Shown here in pieces: positions 42,274-51,327 of a stretch of 64,000 nt of DNA. The notes below the pieces were generated by a model. That model was not told the origin of the DNA and did no database searches. It worked only from the letters and a program-made list of their open reading frames with translations. The translations under genes and the position numbers were made by a program. Source of the stretch: Nocardia speluncae NBRC 108251 (GTDB taxonomy: Bacteria > Actinomycetota > Actinomycetes > Mycobacteriales > Mycobacteriaceae); contig NZ_BDBZ01000002.1 of the NCBI RefSeq assembly GCF_001613245.1, positions 372,001 to 436,000 of the forward strand, given 5' to 3'. Numbering within the stretch: position 1 is the first letter of the stretch; each line of letters starts with the position of its first letter.

Positions 42274-43713
42274 TCATCCGAGGGCTTCGACCAGGTCGCG
42301 GAACGACTGCGCCAGCAGTTCCCGGTAGCGCTCGGAGTCGGGCATCATCGCCGAATCCGCCTGGAACGTGATCACCAATTCGTCGCCCTGCGAGGAGACG
42401 AGATGCCGCAAACCGTCACCGTCCAGAACCGGCAGCACGCCGAATGCGCGCAGCAGCGGAGCACCGCGGAAGGCCAAGCCGTCGCCGGTGGGCGGGACAT
42501 TGCTGATGGTGGTGTTGCTCAGCGGAATCGAGTCGACTTCGGCGAACGACCGCTGGGCTCGAGCCCAGCCGGCCAGCCGCAACAACCAGGCCGGCGAAGT
42601 TTCCACCCGGGCGGCGTACCGCAGAACCGCCGGATCGATATTGCGGCGGCGTTCCCGGCGAACCGATTCCCGGATCGCCGCCAGCCTGGCCGCTGGATCG
42701 GTGACGCCGGTGTGCAGGTCGACGGCCATCTGACTGAGTCGGTTCGCCGAAGCCCACTCCGCAATACCGCGCATCGATATCGGCACCATGGCGGCCAGCG
42801 AATCCGGCGGAGTTTCCTGCTTCTCGCCGAGGTAGGCGGCCAGCGCGCCGGATACGACGGTCAGCATCACATCGTTGACGGTCGTACGCTCTGCGCAACG
42901 GGCGCACACAGCCTTGACCTCGGACAACGCCAGCGTCACCTGGTCGACCGTACGGCCGGGGCCGGCCGGGCGATTGAACCGGGTGGCAGGCCGGATGGGC
43001 AACGGTTCGTCCAGCAGCCCGGCTGCGGCCCGGGCACGCACTTCGGTCCGGGCCGTCCCGGCGCGCCGCAGGCCGGTCACGAAACACGCCAAGCGGTAGG
43101 GAAACAGTAGTGCAGCACGCATGCCCACGACCGGTGACCGCCAGGGCGCGCCGCCCGGTACGGCCGGGGCCGTTCGCCCGCTGAACAGTTGGGCTTCCAG
43201 CTCTCGGGTCGCCACCCCGTCACCGGCACTGTGGTGAAACTTCAGCACCAGTATCGTTGCCGGCCCGGGTGCACCCGGTACCCCGTGTACTCGATCGAAG
43301 AAATGGAACTTCCACGGTGGACGATCGAGATCCACTCGCGCCACGGTGATCTCCCCGAGCCGACGCCGGACCGCATCCCAGCCCACACCGGCCGGTTCGA
43401 CAAGTACATGTTCGGCAATATCGAAGGCCGGATCCGGAACCCAGTAGGGCAGGTCCAGGTCGAACGGCACCCGGCGCAGCCTGCGCCGGAACAGCGGGGC
43501 GAGCCCTGCCCGCTCCTGCGCCCAGCGCACCGCCGCGGCGGTATCGAGCAATTCCGCCCCACGGGAATCGAATACGTAGACCGCGACGATCGTCGAGGGA
43601 TGCCGGTCGGTTTCGTCGTAGCAGAAAACGGCATCCCGTGGCGCCAACTGTTCCGTCACCGCTGCGGTTTTCGCCGTGGCCGCGTCGACCGCGCTTTCCA
43701 TTCCTGCGCTCAT
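42274..43713 (-). CDS. WS/DGAT-family acyltransferase
   Basis: A 479-residue bifunctional wax ester synthase/diacylglycerol acyltransferase. The catalytic motif HHSAGDG is at 160-166. Other family features are AVFCYDETDRHPSTI near the N-terminus, PWKFHFFDRV, the NDV block (TTVNDVMLTVVSGALAAYL), MVPISMR and SNVPPTGDGLAFRGAPL. It joins long acyl chains to alcohols or diacylglycerol for storage lipid at the inner membrane face. ATG 43713 follows AGGAACAG. It is convergent with the mycolyltransferase, 37 nt apart. Confidence 0.92.
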   Translation of the reverse strand: MSAGMESAVDAATAKTAAVTEQLAPRDAVFCYDETDRHPSTIVAVYVFDSRGAELLDTAAAVRWAQERAGLAPLFRRRLRRVPFDLDLPYWVPDPAFDIAEHVLVEPAGVGWDAVRRRLGEITVARVDLDRPPWKFHFFDRVHGVPGAPGPATILVLKFHHSAGDGVATRELEAQLFSGRTAPAVPGGAPWRSPVVGMRAALLFPYRLACFVTGLRRAGTARTEVRARAAAGLLDEPLPIRPATRFNRPAGPGRTVDQVTLALSEVKAVCARCAERTTVNDVMLTVVSGALAAYLGEKQETPPDSLAAMVPISMRGIAEWASANRLSQMAVDLHTGVTDPAARLAAIRESVRRERRRNIDPAVLRYAARVETSPAWLLRLAGWARAQRSFAEVDSIPLSNTTISNVPPTGDGLAFRGAPLLRAFGVLPVLDGDGLRHLVSSQGDELVITFQADSAMMPDSERYRELLAQSFRDLVEALG

Positions 43714-44229
43714 ACCTGTTCCTACGGACCGATTTCGTGGTGCTCGACAATGCCCGCGGAAAGCAGGCAGACCGATCGACACTATCGCGATCCTGCCCGG
43801 GGTGAGGTGGAACAGATATATTCTGGAGCAGCAAAATTTCAGAGCGGGGAAACGATGGGCAAAAGTCCACCATCGAGCGGATCGAAATTCCCGCGGGAAC
43901 ACCTTTTCCGTTCCCTGCACTCAGAACCGGATCAACGCGCCGCGAGCCTGCCTCCACCCCGCACACACACCTCCGGCACCCCCCGGAAGCAGGTGGCCCC
44001 GACACGGGCCGAGCCGCCGACGGCCCGGCACCGCCGGAGCCCGGTGAGTGTCCGGGACACTGCGACACACGCGAAAACACGCATTTGCTGAATATTAGCT
44101 ACAGTTCATCAGCTCGAACACCACGGTTTCACTGGATCCGAACCGGCGGGCACGTGGCTCCGGATATGGAGCCGGGTCGGGACGGTAGACGCCGGGCACT
44201 CGGCAGGGACCTCGTATCCTGATCCGGAT
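43714..44229. other. Spacer between WS/DGAT and cobG
   Basis: 516 nt without a supported gene. It contains AT-rich patches (around 43807-43840 and 44080-44105) that could hold the divergent promoters of the WS/DGAT gene and cobG. A + frame from 43855 has a purine-rich leader but its Ser/Pro/Arg-rich translation looks non-coding. No cobalamin riboswitch core is seen before cobG. Confidence 0.45.
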
Positions 44230-45414
44230 ATGTCACGTACCACCGCCGATTCCTGCCCCGGCGTCCTCCAGCTGCACGAGGCCGCCGACGGACCGCTGGC
44301 GCGCGTCCGCATACCCGGCGGGCGACTCGCACCCGGGCAGCTTCGGACGCTGGCGGAGGCCGCGCACCGGCTCGGCGACGGAAACATCGAACTGACCTCC
44401 CGCGGCAATGTTCAGTTGCGGCGGGTACGCGACGCCGGCGCACTCGCGGACCTATTGGGCAACGCAGGGCTCTTGCCGAGCCGGACCCACGAGCGCATTC
44501 GCAATATCATCGCTTCCCCACTGTCCGGGCGGATCGGCCCGCACCTCGATATCCGGCCGCTGGTGACGGCGCTCGATGCCCGCCTGCTCGACTCCCCGCG
44601 GCTGGCCGGTCTTCCCGGGCGAGTGCTGTTCACGGTGGACGACGGCCGCGGTGATGTGAGCGGCCTACGCCCTGATATCGGGATACACGGCCTCGGCGAC
44701 GACCGTTTCGCACTGTTGCTCGCCGGCCGCGACAGCGGAGTCCGGGTCTCGGCCGGCGAGGCGGTCGAGACCTTGGCGGCCGCCGCACACGGCTTCCTGG
44801 AGCTCGGGACCGGCCAGTGGCGTCTCCAGGAGATCGACGACGGCATCGAACGTCTCACCGCCCTGCTTGGTCGCGCCCCCGGCACCGAACGTCTGGAGTT
44901 CGCCGAAACAGCCGATCCGCCCATCGGCTGGCTCCCGCAGGACGACGGGCTGGTCGCACTCGGCGCCGGTGTGCGCCTGGGTTCCCTGTCCGCCCGCATC
45001 GCCGAATTCCTGGCCGCGATCGAACGCCCGATCCTGCTCACCCCGTGGCGCAGCCTGGTGATCACCGATCTCGGCGACGGACCGGCCGAGCAGGTGGTCC
45101 GGGTACTGGCACCGATGGGGCTACTGTTCGACGCCGACTCACCGTGGCTGCGGATCACCGCCTGCACCGGCCGCCCGGGGTGCGCAAAATCGCATACCGA
45201 TATTCGCGCCGATGCTGCGGCCGCCGTCGAAGCGGGCCGAACCACCGCTGCCCGAACCCTCGAAGCCGATACGGTCCCCGCTGCGGCGGCGGTGGTGACG
45301 TCGGGCAGGCAACACTGGTCCGGTTGCGACCGGCACTGCGGGCGACCGGCCGGGTCGATCACCGAGGTGACGGCTACCCCGGGTGGTTACCGGGTCGTCT
45401 CCCCCAGCAACTGA
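44230..45414 (+). CDS. cobG: Precorrin-3B synthase CobG
   Basis: A 394-residue siroheme/[4Fe-4S] protein of the nitrite/sulfite reductase half-domain family, catalysing the O2-dependent conversion of precorrin-3A to precorrin-3B in the aerobic pathway. It starts with SCPGVLQLHEAADGPLARVRIPGG (ferredoxin-like half domain) and has NIELTSRGNVQLRRV. The cluster Cys set is CTGRPGCAKS and CDRHCG near residues 316-373. This establishes that the organism uses the oxygen-dependent route. It is divergent from the WS/DGAT. The equivalent in M. tuberculosis is Rv2064, next to cobH, but here ~5 kb of other genes intervene. Confidence 0.93.
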   Translation: MSRTTADSCPGVLQLHEAADGPLARVRIPGGRLAPGQLRTLAEAAHRLGDGNIELTSRGNVQLRRVRDAGALADLLGNAGLLPSRTHERIRNIIASPLSGRIGPHLDIRPLVTALDARLLDSPRLAGLPGRVLFTVDDGRGDVSGLRPDIGIHGLGDDRFALLLAGRDSGVRVSAGEAVETLAAAAHGFLELGTGQWRLQEIDDGIERLTALLGRAPGTERLEFAETADPPIGWLPQDDGLVALGAGVRLGSLSARIAEFLAAIERPILLTPWRSLVITDLGDGPAEQVVRVLAPMGLLFDADSPWLRITACTGRPGCAKSHTDIRADAAAAVEAGRTTAARTLEADTVPAAAAVVTSGRQHWSGCDRHCGRPAGSITEVTATPGGYRVVSPSN

Positions 45415-45591
45415 AACCCGTCTTTACCACCCCGATTTCGATCCCGCACTGCACGCTCGGTCAGCGCCGGCCGGGGTGCCGTTCACCCCGCACCGTGATC
45501 ATCGCGTGCGATCGACCCGAGTCTGCACGTGTCCTGTATCAGGCAACAACACCCGGAGCTATCCGGCCGGACGGTGGCCGCAGCACTCGGC

Positions 45592-46443
45592 TCAGGCGCC
45601 GCGTACCCGTTTGATTCCGGCGTAGGCACGCGGCGCGTAGCGCAGACGCTCCGGGAGCAGCGGCCAGACCGTCCGCACTGTTGTCGCGACCAAGCCGAAG
45701 AGCTTCCGGTCGAGCGGGCTCCAGCGCAGGTCCAGGATTTCCCGGGCTCGTTCGGGCATGAGCGCATTGGCCAGCCACACATTGAACGCCATGACCGGCC
45801 GCCAGATCACCGACCACACCGGTTCCGGGATACCCGGCACGGCCGGGATACGGACACTGCCGAGGCGGAGCGCGAAATCGGTGGTGGCGTTGGATTCCAG
45901 CACCTCGTCGATGGTGCGGTGCCAATATTCCTCGAACTCGGCGTAATTCGCGACCAGCACCCGGTCGGACAGTCCATACATCCGCCACCAGGTGACCCCT
46001 TCGGCGATCAGCTGATCTTTCTCCTCGGTGGTCAGCGGGGTGCCGAAATGCTCGTTGAGGGCGAGGGTGAGTTCGACGAACGTGGCGTGGGTCCACCAGT
46101 ACACGTCGGGGTTCAGCGCGTGGTAGCGCTCGCCACGGGAGTCGGTGCCCTTCAGTGGGCGGTGATAGTCGCGGACGCGACCGGCTCGAGCCTCGGCATC
46201 GGCGTCGTAGATCATGCCCTGGATCTGCGGCAGGGAACGGATCAGGCGATCCCAGGGATCGGCGAAGAAGTCCGAATGGTCCTGCAGTGCCGCGCCGACC
46301 GCTGGATGCATGTTCTGCAGGATGCCGGTGCGGCCGAGGAACAGCATGTTCCGCAGATCGCCGGCGTATTTCCAGGTCAGCGAACCGGGGCCGATCGGCG
46401 CGCCGGCCGGGGCGGACGGGACGGCGGTGTTCGGAGCACCCAT
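45592..46443 (-). CDS. MpaB/latex-clearing-protein-like oxygenase (DUF2236)
   Basis: A 283-residue protein of the MpaB/Lcp family (formerly DUF2236), some members of which are heme oxygenases. Family marks are SLTWKYAGDLRNMLFLGRTGILQNMHPAVGAALQDHSDFFADPWDRL at the start, YHALNPDVYWWTHATFVE in the middle, and EEFEEYWHRTID-like YAEFEEYWHRTIDEV. The His residues that could bind heme are in this central region. The substrate is unknown. It is divergent from the NDMA-dependent alcohol dehydrogenase. Confidence 0.85.
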   Translation of the reverse strand: MGAPNTAVPSAPAGAPIGPGSLTWKYAGDLRNMLFLGRTGILQNMHPAVGAALQDHSDFFADPWDRLIRSLPQIQGMIYDADAEARAGRVRDYHRPLKGTDSRGERYHALNPDVYWWTHATFVELTLALNEHFGTPLTTEEKDQLIAEGVTWWRMYGLSDRVLVANYAEFEEYWHRTIDEVLESNATTDFALRLGSVRIPAVPGIPEPVWSVIWRPVMAFNVWLANALMPERAREILDLRWSPLDRKLFGLVATTVRTVWPLLPERLRYAPRAYAGIKRVRGA

Positions 46444-46678
46444 GGTCCGATCTCCTTCTATCTCCGAGATGAAGCTATGAGACGGACATTAGTTCACCAT
46501 CTCAACCTCTCGTCCCCCCGGGGTGCCGAAGCACTCCGGACTCGGCGAATAGCGACCCCACCGGAGCCACTTTGTCGTATCGTTGTCCGGACGCTTGTCC
46601 ATACAGTTGTTCATATGAGTTCGGAGCCCATCTCCCGGCGGCGCGGCGGGCCCGGGGCGCTGAGAAAGCGAGTACACG

Positions 46679-47806
46679 ATGAAGACCAAAGGCGCTCTCA
46701 TCTGGGAATTCAACCAGCCGTGGCAGATCGAGGAGATCGAAATCGGCGACCCTCGTAAACACGAGGTCAAAGTCCAGCTCGAGGCCGCGGGGATGTGCCA
46801 TTCCGACCACCACCTGGTCACCGGCGGTATCCCGATGATGGGTTTCCCCGTCCTCGGCGGTCACGAGGGCGCAGGCAAGGTCATCGAGGTCGGCGAGGCG
46901 GTCGAGGACCTCGCGGTGGGCGATCACGTGGTGCTGTCCTTCATCCCCTCCTGCGGGAAATGCCGGTCGTGCCAGGCCGGCTTGCGCAACCTCTGCGATC
47001 TGGGCGCGCTACTGCTCGCGGGCACCTCGGTGACCGACGGGTCGTTCCGGATCCAGGCCCGCGGCCAGGATGTCTACCCGATGGCACTGCTGGGCACCTT
47101 CTCCCCGTACATGGTGGTGCACGAGAGCTCGGTGGTGAAGATCGATCCGTCGATCCCGTTCGAGGTCGCCTGCCTGGTGGGCTGCGGTGTCACCACTGGC
47201 TACGGGTCGGCAGTACGCACGGCCGATATCCGGCCGGGCGACGATGTCGCGATCATCGGCCTGGGCGGGGTGGGCATCTCGGCACTACAGGGCGCCGTCC
47301 ACGCCGGTGCGCGATACATCTTCACGGTCGACCCGGTGCCGTGGAAGCGCGAGCAGGCGCTGAAATTCGGCGCGACCCACGCCTACGCCACCATCGAGGA
47401 GGCGACCGCCGCGTGCGCGGAGATCACCTGGGGCGGGATGGCAAAAAAGGTGATCGTCACCGTGGGTGAAGTGCACGGCGAAGAGGTCGACAGCTGGATG
47501 GGGATCACCGCCAAGGCGGGCACCTGTGTACTCACCGCCATGGGCAGTCTCACCGAGAACCAGGCCACACTGAACCTGTCCATGCTCTCGCTGCTGCAGA
47601 AGAACCTGCAGGGCACCATCTTCGGCGGCGGCAACCCGCATTACGACATCCCGCATCTGCTGTCGATGTACCAGGTGGGCAAACTGAATCTCGACGATAT
47701 GGTCACCCGGCAATACCGGCTCGACGAGATCAACGAGGGCTATCAGGACATGCTCGCCGGACGCAATATCCGCGGCATCATCCGCTACACCGACGCCGAC
47801 CGGTAA
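46679..47806 (+). CDS. NDMA-dependent (mycofactocin) alcohol dehydrogenase
   Basis: A 375-residue zinc alcohol dehydrogenase of the family with tightly bound NAD that is re-oxidised by NDMA in vitro and by mycofactocin in vivo. The first motif is KTKGALIWEFNQPWQIEEIEIGDPRKHEVKV, characteristic of this family. Catalytic zinc: C40 in GMCHSDHH and the GGHEGAG His/Glu. Structural Cys: SCGKCRSCQAGLRNLC. NAD fold: VAIIGLGGVGISALQGA. It oxidises primary alcohols. No mycofactocin biosynthesis genes are in the window. Confidence 0.92.
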   Translation: MKTKGALIWEFNQPWQIEEIEIGDPRKHEVKVQLEAAGMCHSDHHLVTGGIPMMGFPVLGGHEGAGKVIEVGEAVEDLAVGDHVVLSFIPSCGKCRSCQAGLRNLCDLGALLLAGTSVTDGSFRIQARGQDVYPMALLGTFSPYMVVHESSVVKIDPSIPFEVACLVGCGVTTGYGSAVRTADIRPGDDVAIIGLGGVGISALQGAVHAGARYIFTVDPVPWKREQALKFGATHAYATIEEATAACAEITWGGMAKKVIVTVGEVHGEEVDSWMGITAKAGTCVLTAMGSLTENQATLNLSMLSLLQKNLQGTIFGGGNPHYDIPHLLSMYQVGKLNLDDMVTRQYRLDEINEGYQDMLAGRNIRGIIRYTDADR

Positions 47807-47825
47807 CCGTGGCGCCCGCCGGACA

Positions 47826-48251
47826 TCATGCGCGCCGAAGGGCGAGCACCGGAATCGTACGGATCCCGCGGGCCTTCTCCTCGTATTCGGCGAAACCCGG
47901 GTAGCGGCGGGCTTGTTCGGCATAGATCCGGTCCCGCTCTGCACCCGATACCTCGGCGACGGTGACCGGGTAGGTCTCGGTACCGCGCTCCACAGTGGCC
48001 TGCCCGGCCGCGGTGAGGTTGTAGTACCAGTCCGGGTCGGTGGGGGCACCTGCCTTACTGGCGAATATGTAGATGAGGTCACCGGGGTTCTGCTCGTCGG
48101 GCAGGTACATCGTCGGCGTCACGGATTCGCGCCCGGTTCTGCGGCCGCGGTGATGCACCAGCAGCATCGGCGCGCCCTCGAAAGGCCCTCCGACGCGGCC
48201 CTCGTTCGCCCGGAATTCCTCGATGATCTGTGTATTCCAGTTGTCGGCCAT
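47826..48251 (-). CDS. Deazaflavin-dependent nitroreductase-family protein (Ddn-like)
   Basis: A 141-residue F420-dependent oxidoreductase of the Ddn/FGD-type split-barrel group. It starts NWNTQIIEEFRANEGRVGGPFEGAPMLLVHHRGRRTGRESVTP, the clear family signature, and includes DPDWYYNLTAAGQATVERG. In M. tuberculosis the prototype activates nitroimidazoles and may reduce menaquinone. The start ATG 48251 leaves a short divergent spacer to the PPOX gene. It is convergent with the alcohol dehydrogenase. Confidence 0.9.
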   Translation of the reverse strand: MADNWNTQIIEEFRANEGRVGGPFEGAPMLLVHHRGRRTGRESVTPTMYLPDEQNPGDLIYIFASKAGAPTDPDWYYNLTAAGQATVERGTETYPVTVAEVSGAERDRIYAEQARRYPGFAEYEEKARGIRTIPVLALRRA

Positions 48252-48364
48252 AGTGGGATTATGCCGTCGGATACCCCGCCACGCCCGGCAGCGCCGACGT
48301 GTGGCGCGGAGCCCTCGGCCTGCATGTGAGTATTCGACGTTCCGCGGTTGCCACACTGGTGTTC

Positions 48365-48775
48365 ATGGCGTTCAGCAACGATCCCGACGGCGACCAGTTC
48401 TTCGCATTGCGCACCTACCGCGCCGACGGTTCGCCGGTGAGCACCCCGATCTGGCTGGCACCCGCCGGCGGCCGCTGGTACGGGTACACACCGGGCCGGT
48501 CCTGGAAGGTCCGGCGGATTCGCGCGAATTCCCAGGTCGATGTCGCACGCAGCACATTCGACGGCACGCCGACGGGCCCCTGGCGAGCCGGAGCCGCCCG
48601 GGTACTGCCCGCCGACCGGGTAGGCACGGCGAAGCGCGCGCTGACAGCCAAGTACGGCAACAAGTTCCGGGTGTTCGTACTCACGACTCTGCTGGGCCGT
48701 TTCCGCCGCCACGGCGGGCGGGCAGTGGGGCTGGAAATCGACGTTCCGGAAGGACTACCGGCGTTGCGGCGCTGA
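48365..48775 (+). CDS. PPOX-class F420-dependent oxidoreductase
   Basis: A 136-residue split-barrel protein of the same subfamily as 2251-2664. FFALRTYRADGSPVSTPIWLA and SWKVRRIRANSQVDVARSTFDG align with that paralogue's motifs. F420 is the likely cofactor. ATG 48365 is the first start compatible with the domain. It lies divergent to the Ddn-like gene and before a convergent lipocalin gene. The substrate is unknown. Confidence 0.82.
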   Translation: MAFSNDPDGDQFFALRTYRADGSPVSTPIWLAPAGGRWYGYTPGRSWKVRRIRANSQVDVARSTFDGTPTGPWRAGAARVLPADRVGTAKRALTAKYGNKFRVFVLTTLLGRFRRHGGRAVGLEIDVPEGLPALRR

Positions 48776-48880
48776 AACCGGGGAAGCAATCGCCGCTGTC
48801 ACGAAACGAGTCGACGTGTGCGCGGATTCGGTCCGGAAGGCCCGGCCCCCGCAACCTTCCTCCGTGGCAGGGCGCGCATT

Positions 48881-49492
48881 TCAGCGCAGGCACAGCGGAG
48901 CGATATCCGGTATGCCGCCGGTGGTCGGTGAAGTGAGGTAGATGCACGGACTCTGTCCGGACGCTTCGATCGCGGTACGCACCTGCCGCCAGGCCGGGGC
49001 GTCGAGTGCCGCCCCGCGCGCAAGCACAAAACCGGAGAGCCGGCTCGGGTCGGTGATCACCGCCCAGGAGTAGTCGGGAGCGAGCGCGGTGACGATGTAG
49101 TTGGTCGGCCCGTCGATCGAGTCCTGACCGGGCACACCCGGGAAACTCACGTGCAGCTGTGCCTGGGTGAAGGGATCGTTGACCTTCGCGGTACCCCGGA
49201 TTTCGTTGGTACCGCCCGTCCACGTCGTACACCGGTTGTACACCGCGATATTTCCCTGCGGGTCCGGTGTGTACTCGGCGCGGGTGTCCCGGGCGCATTC
49301 CAGATTGAAAGGCTGCGGGACGGCCGCGAGCTGGTTCCAGGTGCCGAGATACCGGTCCAGGTCCAGGGCAGGTACAGGTGCCGGGCCGGTGGGCGGCGGC
49401 TGGGCGACGGCAGTGCCGGCGGTCAGCGCGGCCGCGGCGACGACTGCGGAGATGAAGCCGAGAATGCGATGGACTGCGCGATACGTGGTCAC
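48881..49492 (-). CDS. Secreted lipocalin-like protein
   Basis: A 203-residue exported lipocalin (Blc-like). A signal sequence with Arg-rich N-region (TTYRAVHRILGFISAVVAAAALTAGTAVA) is cleaved near AQPPP. The lipocalin motif GTWNQLAAVPQPFNLECARDTRAEY (GxW) and the TALAPDYSWAVITDPSR strand follow, ending with a Cys pair that could bridge. Bacterial lipocalins carry lipids or other hydrophobic molecules. The start is a GTG 6 nt after GAGGAG, much better than upstream ATGs. Confidence 0.85.
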   Translation of the reverse strand: MTTYRAVHRILGFISAVVAAAALTAGTAVAQPPPTGPAPVPALDLDRYLGTWNQLAAVPQPFNLECARDTRAEYTPDPQGNIAVYNRCTTWTGGTNEIRGTAKVNDPFTQAQLHVSFPGVPGQDSIDGPTNYIVTALAPDYSWAVITDPSRLSGFVLARGAALDAPAWRQVRTAIEASGQSPCIYLTSPTTGGIPDIAPLCLR

Positions 49493-49733
49493 GGTGGCTC
49501 CTCGTGAATCGGCGGATGGGGCCATCGTACGGAGTCGTGAGCTGCGGTGATCCGCAGCCTGGATCTGCCTCACAACTATCTCGGCGACGAGATGGGTACC
49601 CGGCTGCGTCAGGCACTCGACCCCGCCGGTGTGTGCACCTCGATCTGGACTCCGGCGATGCCGAGGAGGACAGCGACAACAAGGTCCGGCGCTCGTATCG
49701 GTCGGCGAATGAACCCCGCCCCGACCACGCGGC

Positions 49734-50390
49734 TCACGCCGTTCCGAGCGTCTCCGTCACAGCCAGCAGGCCGTCCGGAGTACCGCCCATGATGAGAGCG
49801 GCGTGCTCGGTGATCACCTCGGCGGGCCAGTCCCACCACCGGGCCCGCAGCAGCGTCTCGACCTCGTCGGGTGTGAAGCGGGTCCGGATGGCGCGGGCGG
49901 GATTACCCGCCACGATCGCATACGGTTCGACATCCTTGGTCACCACCGAATGCGCGGCGACCACGGCGCCGTCGCCGATGCGCACCCCGGGCATGATCGT
50001 GGCCGACCGGCCGATCCATACATCGTTGCCGATCACCGTATCGGGCAGCGGCTCGATCGCGGTGAAAACCTCGAGTGTGTTCTCCGTCCACGCACCACCG
50101 AACATGGTGAACGGGTAGGTGGACGGGCCGACCATGGGATGGTTGCCCCCGGGCATCAGGAAGGTCGCGCGGGGCGCGATCGCAGTGAACCGGCCGATCA
50201 CCAGCCGTTGCGGGCCGTAGTTGTAGAGGACATTGGCTTCCTGGAACGGCACACCGCTGCCCTCGTCGTCGAAGTAGGTGAACGCACCCACCTCGAGGAA
50301 CGGGGAGTCGACCTGATTCGCCAGGAACACCACATTCGTCAGGTCCGGACGAGTGGATGGATGTAATTGCATCGGATCGGGCGCAGCCAA
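49734..50390 (-). CDS. CatB-type hexapeptide O-acetyltransferase
   Basis: A left-handed beta-helix acetyltransferase, ~218 residues, of the xenobiotic (chloramphenicol/streptogramin A) acetyltransferase type. It has [42 protein letters not shown] (with the catalytic His) and [11 protein letters not shown], then hexapeptide repeats [47 protein letters not shown]. The start is a TTG because GGGAGGAAG lies just before it. A later ATG at 50372 is an alternative. Resistance activity is not provable from sequence. Confidence 0.88.
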   Translation of the reverse strand: MAAPDPMQLHPSTRPDLTNVVFLANQVDSPFLEVGAFTYFDDEGSGVPFQEANVLYNYGPQRLVIGRFTAIAPRATFLMPGGNHPMVGPSTYPFTMFGGAWTENTLEVFTAIEPLPDTVIGNDVWIGRSATIMPGVRIGDGAVVAAHSVVTKDVEPYAIVAGNPARAIRTRFTPDEVETLLRARWWDWPAEVITEHAALIMGGTPDGLLAVTETLGTA

Positions 50391-50691
50391 TGCTTCCTCC
50401 CTATTTCGCACCGATAACGGCCGCTGGGGCGCGAGCCGACCGTGCCGACTCTACGGAGCAGCGCCGATACCCGGTCGAGCCGGCGCGCGAACCCGCGGCC
50501 GGTCGGCCATCCGGCCATGGCGCGTCCGCGGCCTGGCCGAGGTCGATCCCGACCGGGTGAGGCGGGATATTCCCCGGGCCCGACAGCCGCGCGCCGCGGA
50601 CACAGAACCGGCGACGCACGCGCACAGGCACCGGTTCGTGCGGTCCGACCCAGACCTGCCCGGCCGGTGCCGCCCGGCATAAGGTGTGCCC
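50391..50691. other. Divergent spacer between CatB-type gene and cobH
   Basis: 301 nt with promoter function for both sides presumed. I see no riboswitch core, strong dyad or supported small gene. Confidence 0.4.
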
Positions 50692-51327
50692 ATGCCCGAC
50701 ACACGCACCGGCTATCTCACCGACGCGGCCGAGATCTATCGCCGATCGTTCTCGATCATTCGCTCCGAAGCCGAACTGGATCGGTTTCCGGCGGATATCG
50801 CGCAGGTGGTGGTGCGGATGATCCACGGCTGCGGCCAGGTCGATCTGGCGGGCGATATCGCGTTCACGCCCGGCGTGGTGGCGGCTGCGCGGAGTGCCCT
50901 GCAAGGCGGTGCTCCCATCCTGTGCGACGCGAACATGGTGGCCTCGGGCGTCACCCGGATGCGGTTACCGGCCGACAACGAGGTGCTGTGCCTGCTGCGC
51001 GACCCGCGGGTCCCCGATCTCGCGGCCCGGCTCCGAACCACCCGATCGGCGGCCGCGCTGGAACTGTGGCGTGACCGCCTCGAGGGGGCCGTGGTGGCCA
51101 TCGGAAACGCGCCGACCGCACTGTTCCACCTGCTGGACATGGTCGCGGCCGGTGGCCCCACACCCGCTGCTGTGCTGGGCATCCCGGTGGGCTTCGTCGG
51201 CGCCGCCGAATCCAAGGAAGCCCTTACGGAGGTCTCGGGTCTGCAATACCTGACGGTCCGCGGGCGGCGCGGCGGCAGCGCAATCACCGCCTCGGCTCTG
51301 AACGCAATCGCGAGCGAAGAGGAATGA
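50692..51327 (+). CDS. cobH: Precorrin-8X methylmutase CobH
   Basis: Moves a methyl group from C11 to C12 to form hydrogenobyrinic acid. The catalytic His45 is in [19 protein letters not shown], and the block [15 protein letters not shown] and the late [42 protein letters not shown] are characteristic. About 211 residues, as usual. ATG 50692 is chosen over a GTG two codons upstream. It overlaps the next gene cobIJ by 4 nt. Confidence 0.95.
   Translation: MPDTRTGYLTDAAEIYRRSFSIIRSEAELDRFPADIAQVVVRMIHGCGQVDLAGDIAFTPGVVAAARSALQGGAPILCDANMVASGVTRMRLPADNEVLCLLRDPRVPDLAARLRTTRSAAALELWRDRLEGAVVAIGNAPTALFHLLDMVAAGGPTPAAVLGIPVGFVGAAESKEALTEVSGLQYLTVRGRRGGSAITASALNAIASEEE

Noticed and set aside
43855..44091. 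Possible 78-codon gene with purine-rich leader before cobG
   Set aside because: The translation is Ser/Pro/Arg/Thr-rich without any ordered pattern, and it has no convincing ribosome site. Treated as spacer.
44100..44229. Second cobalamin riboswitch before cobG
   Set aside because: None of the core blocks (GCCACTG, B12 box, AAACCGGTG-like) can be found in this spacer on the + strand.
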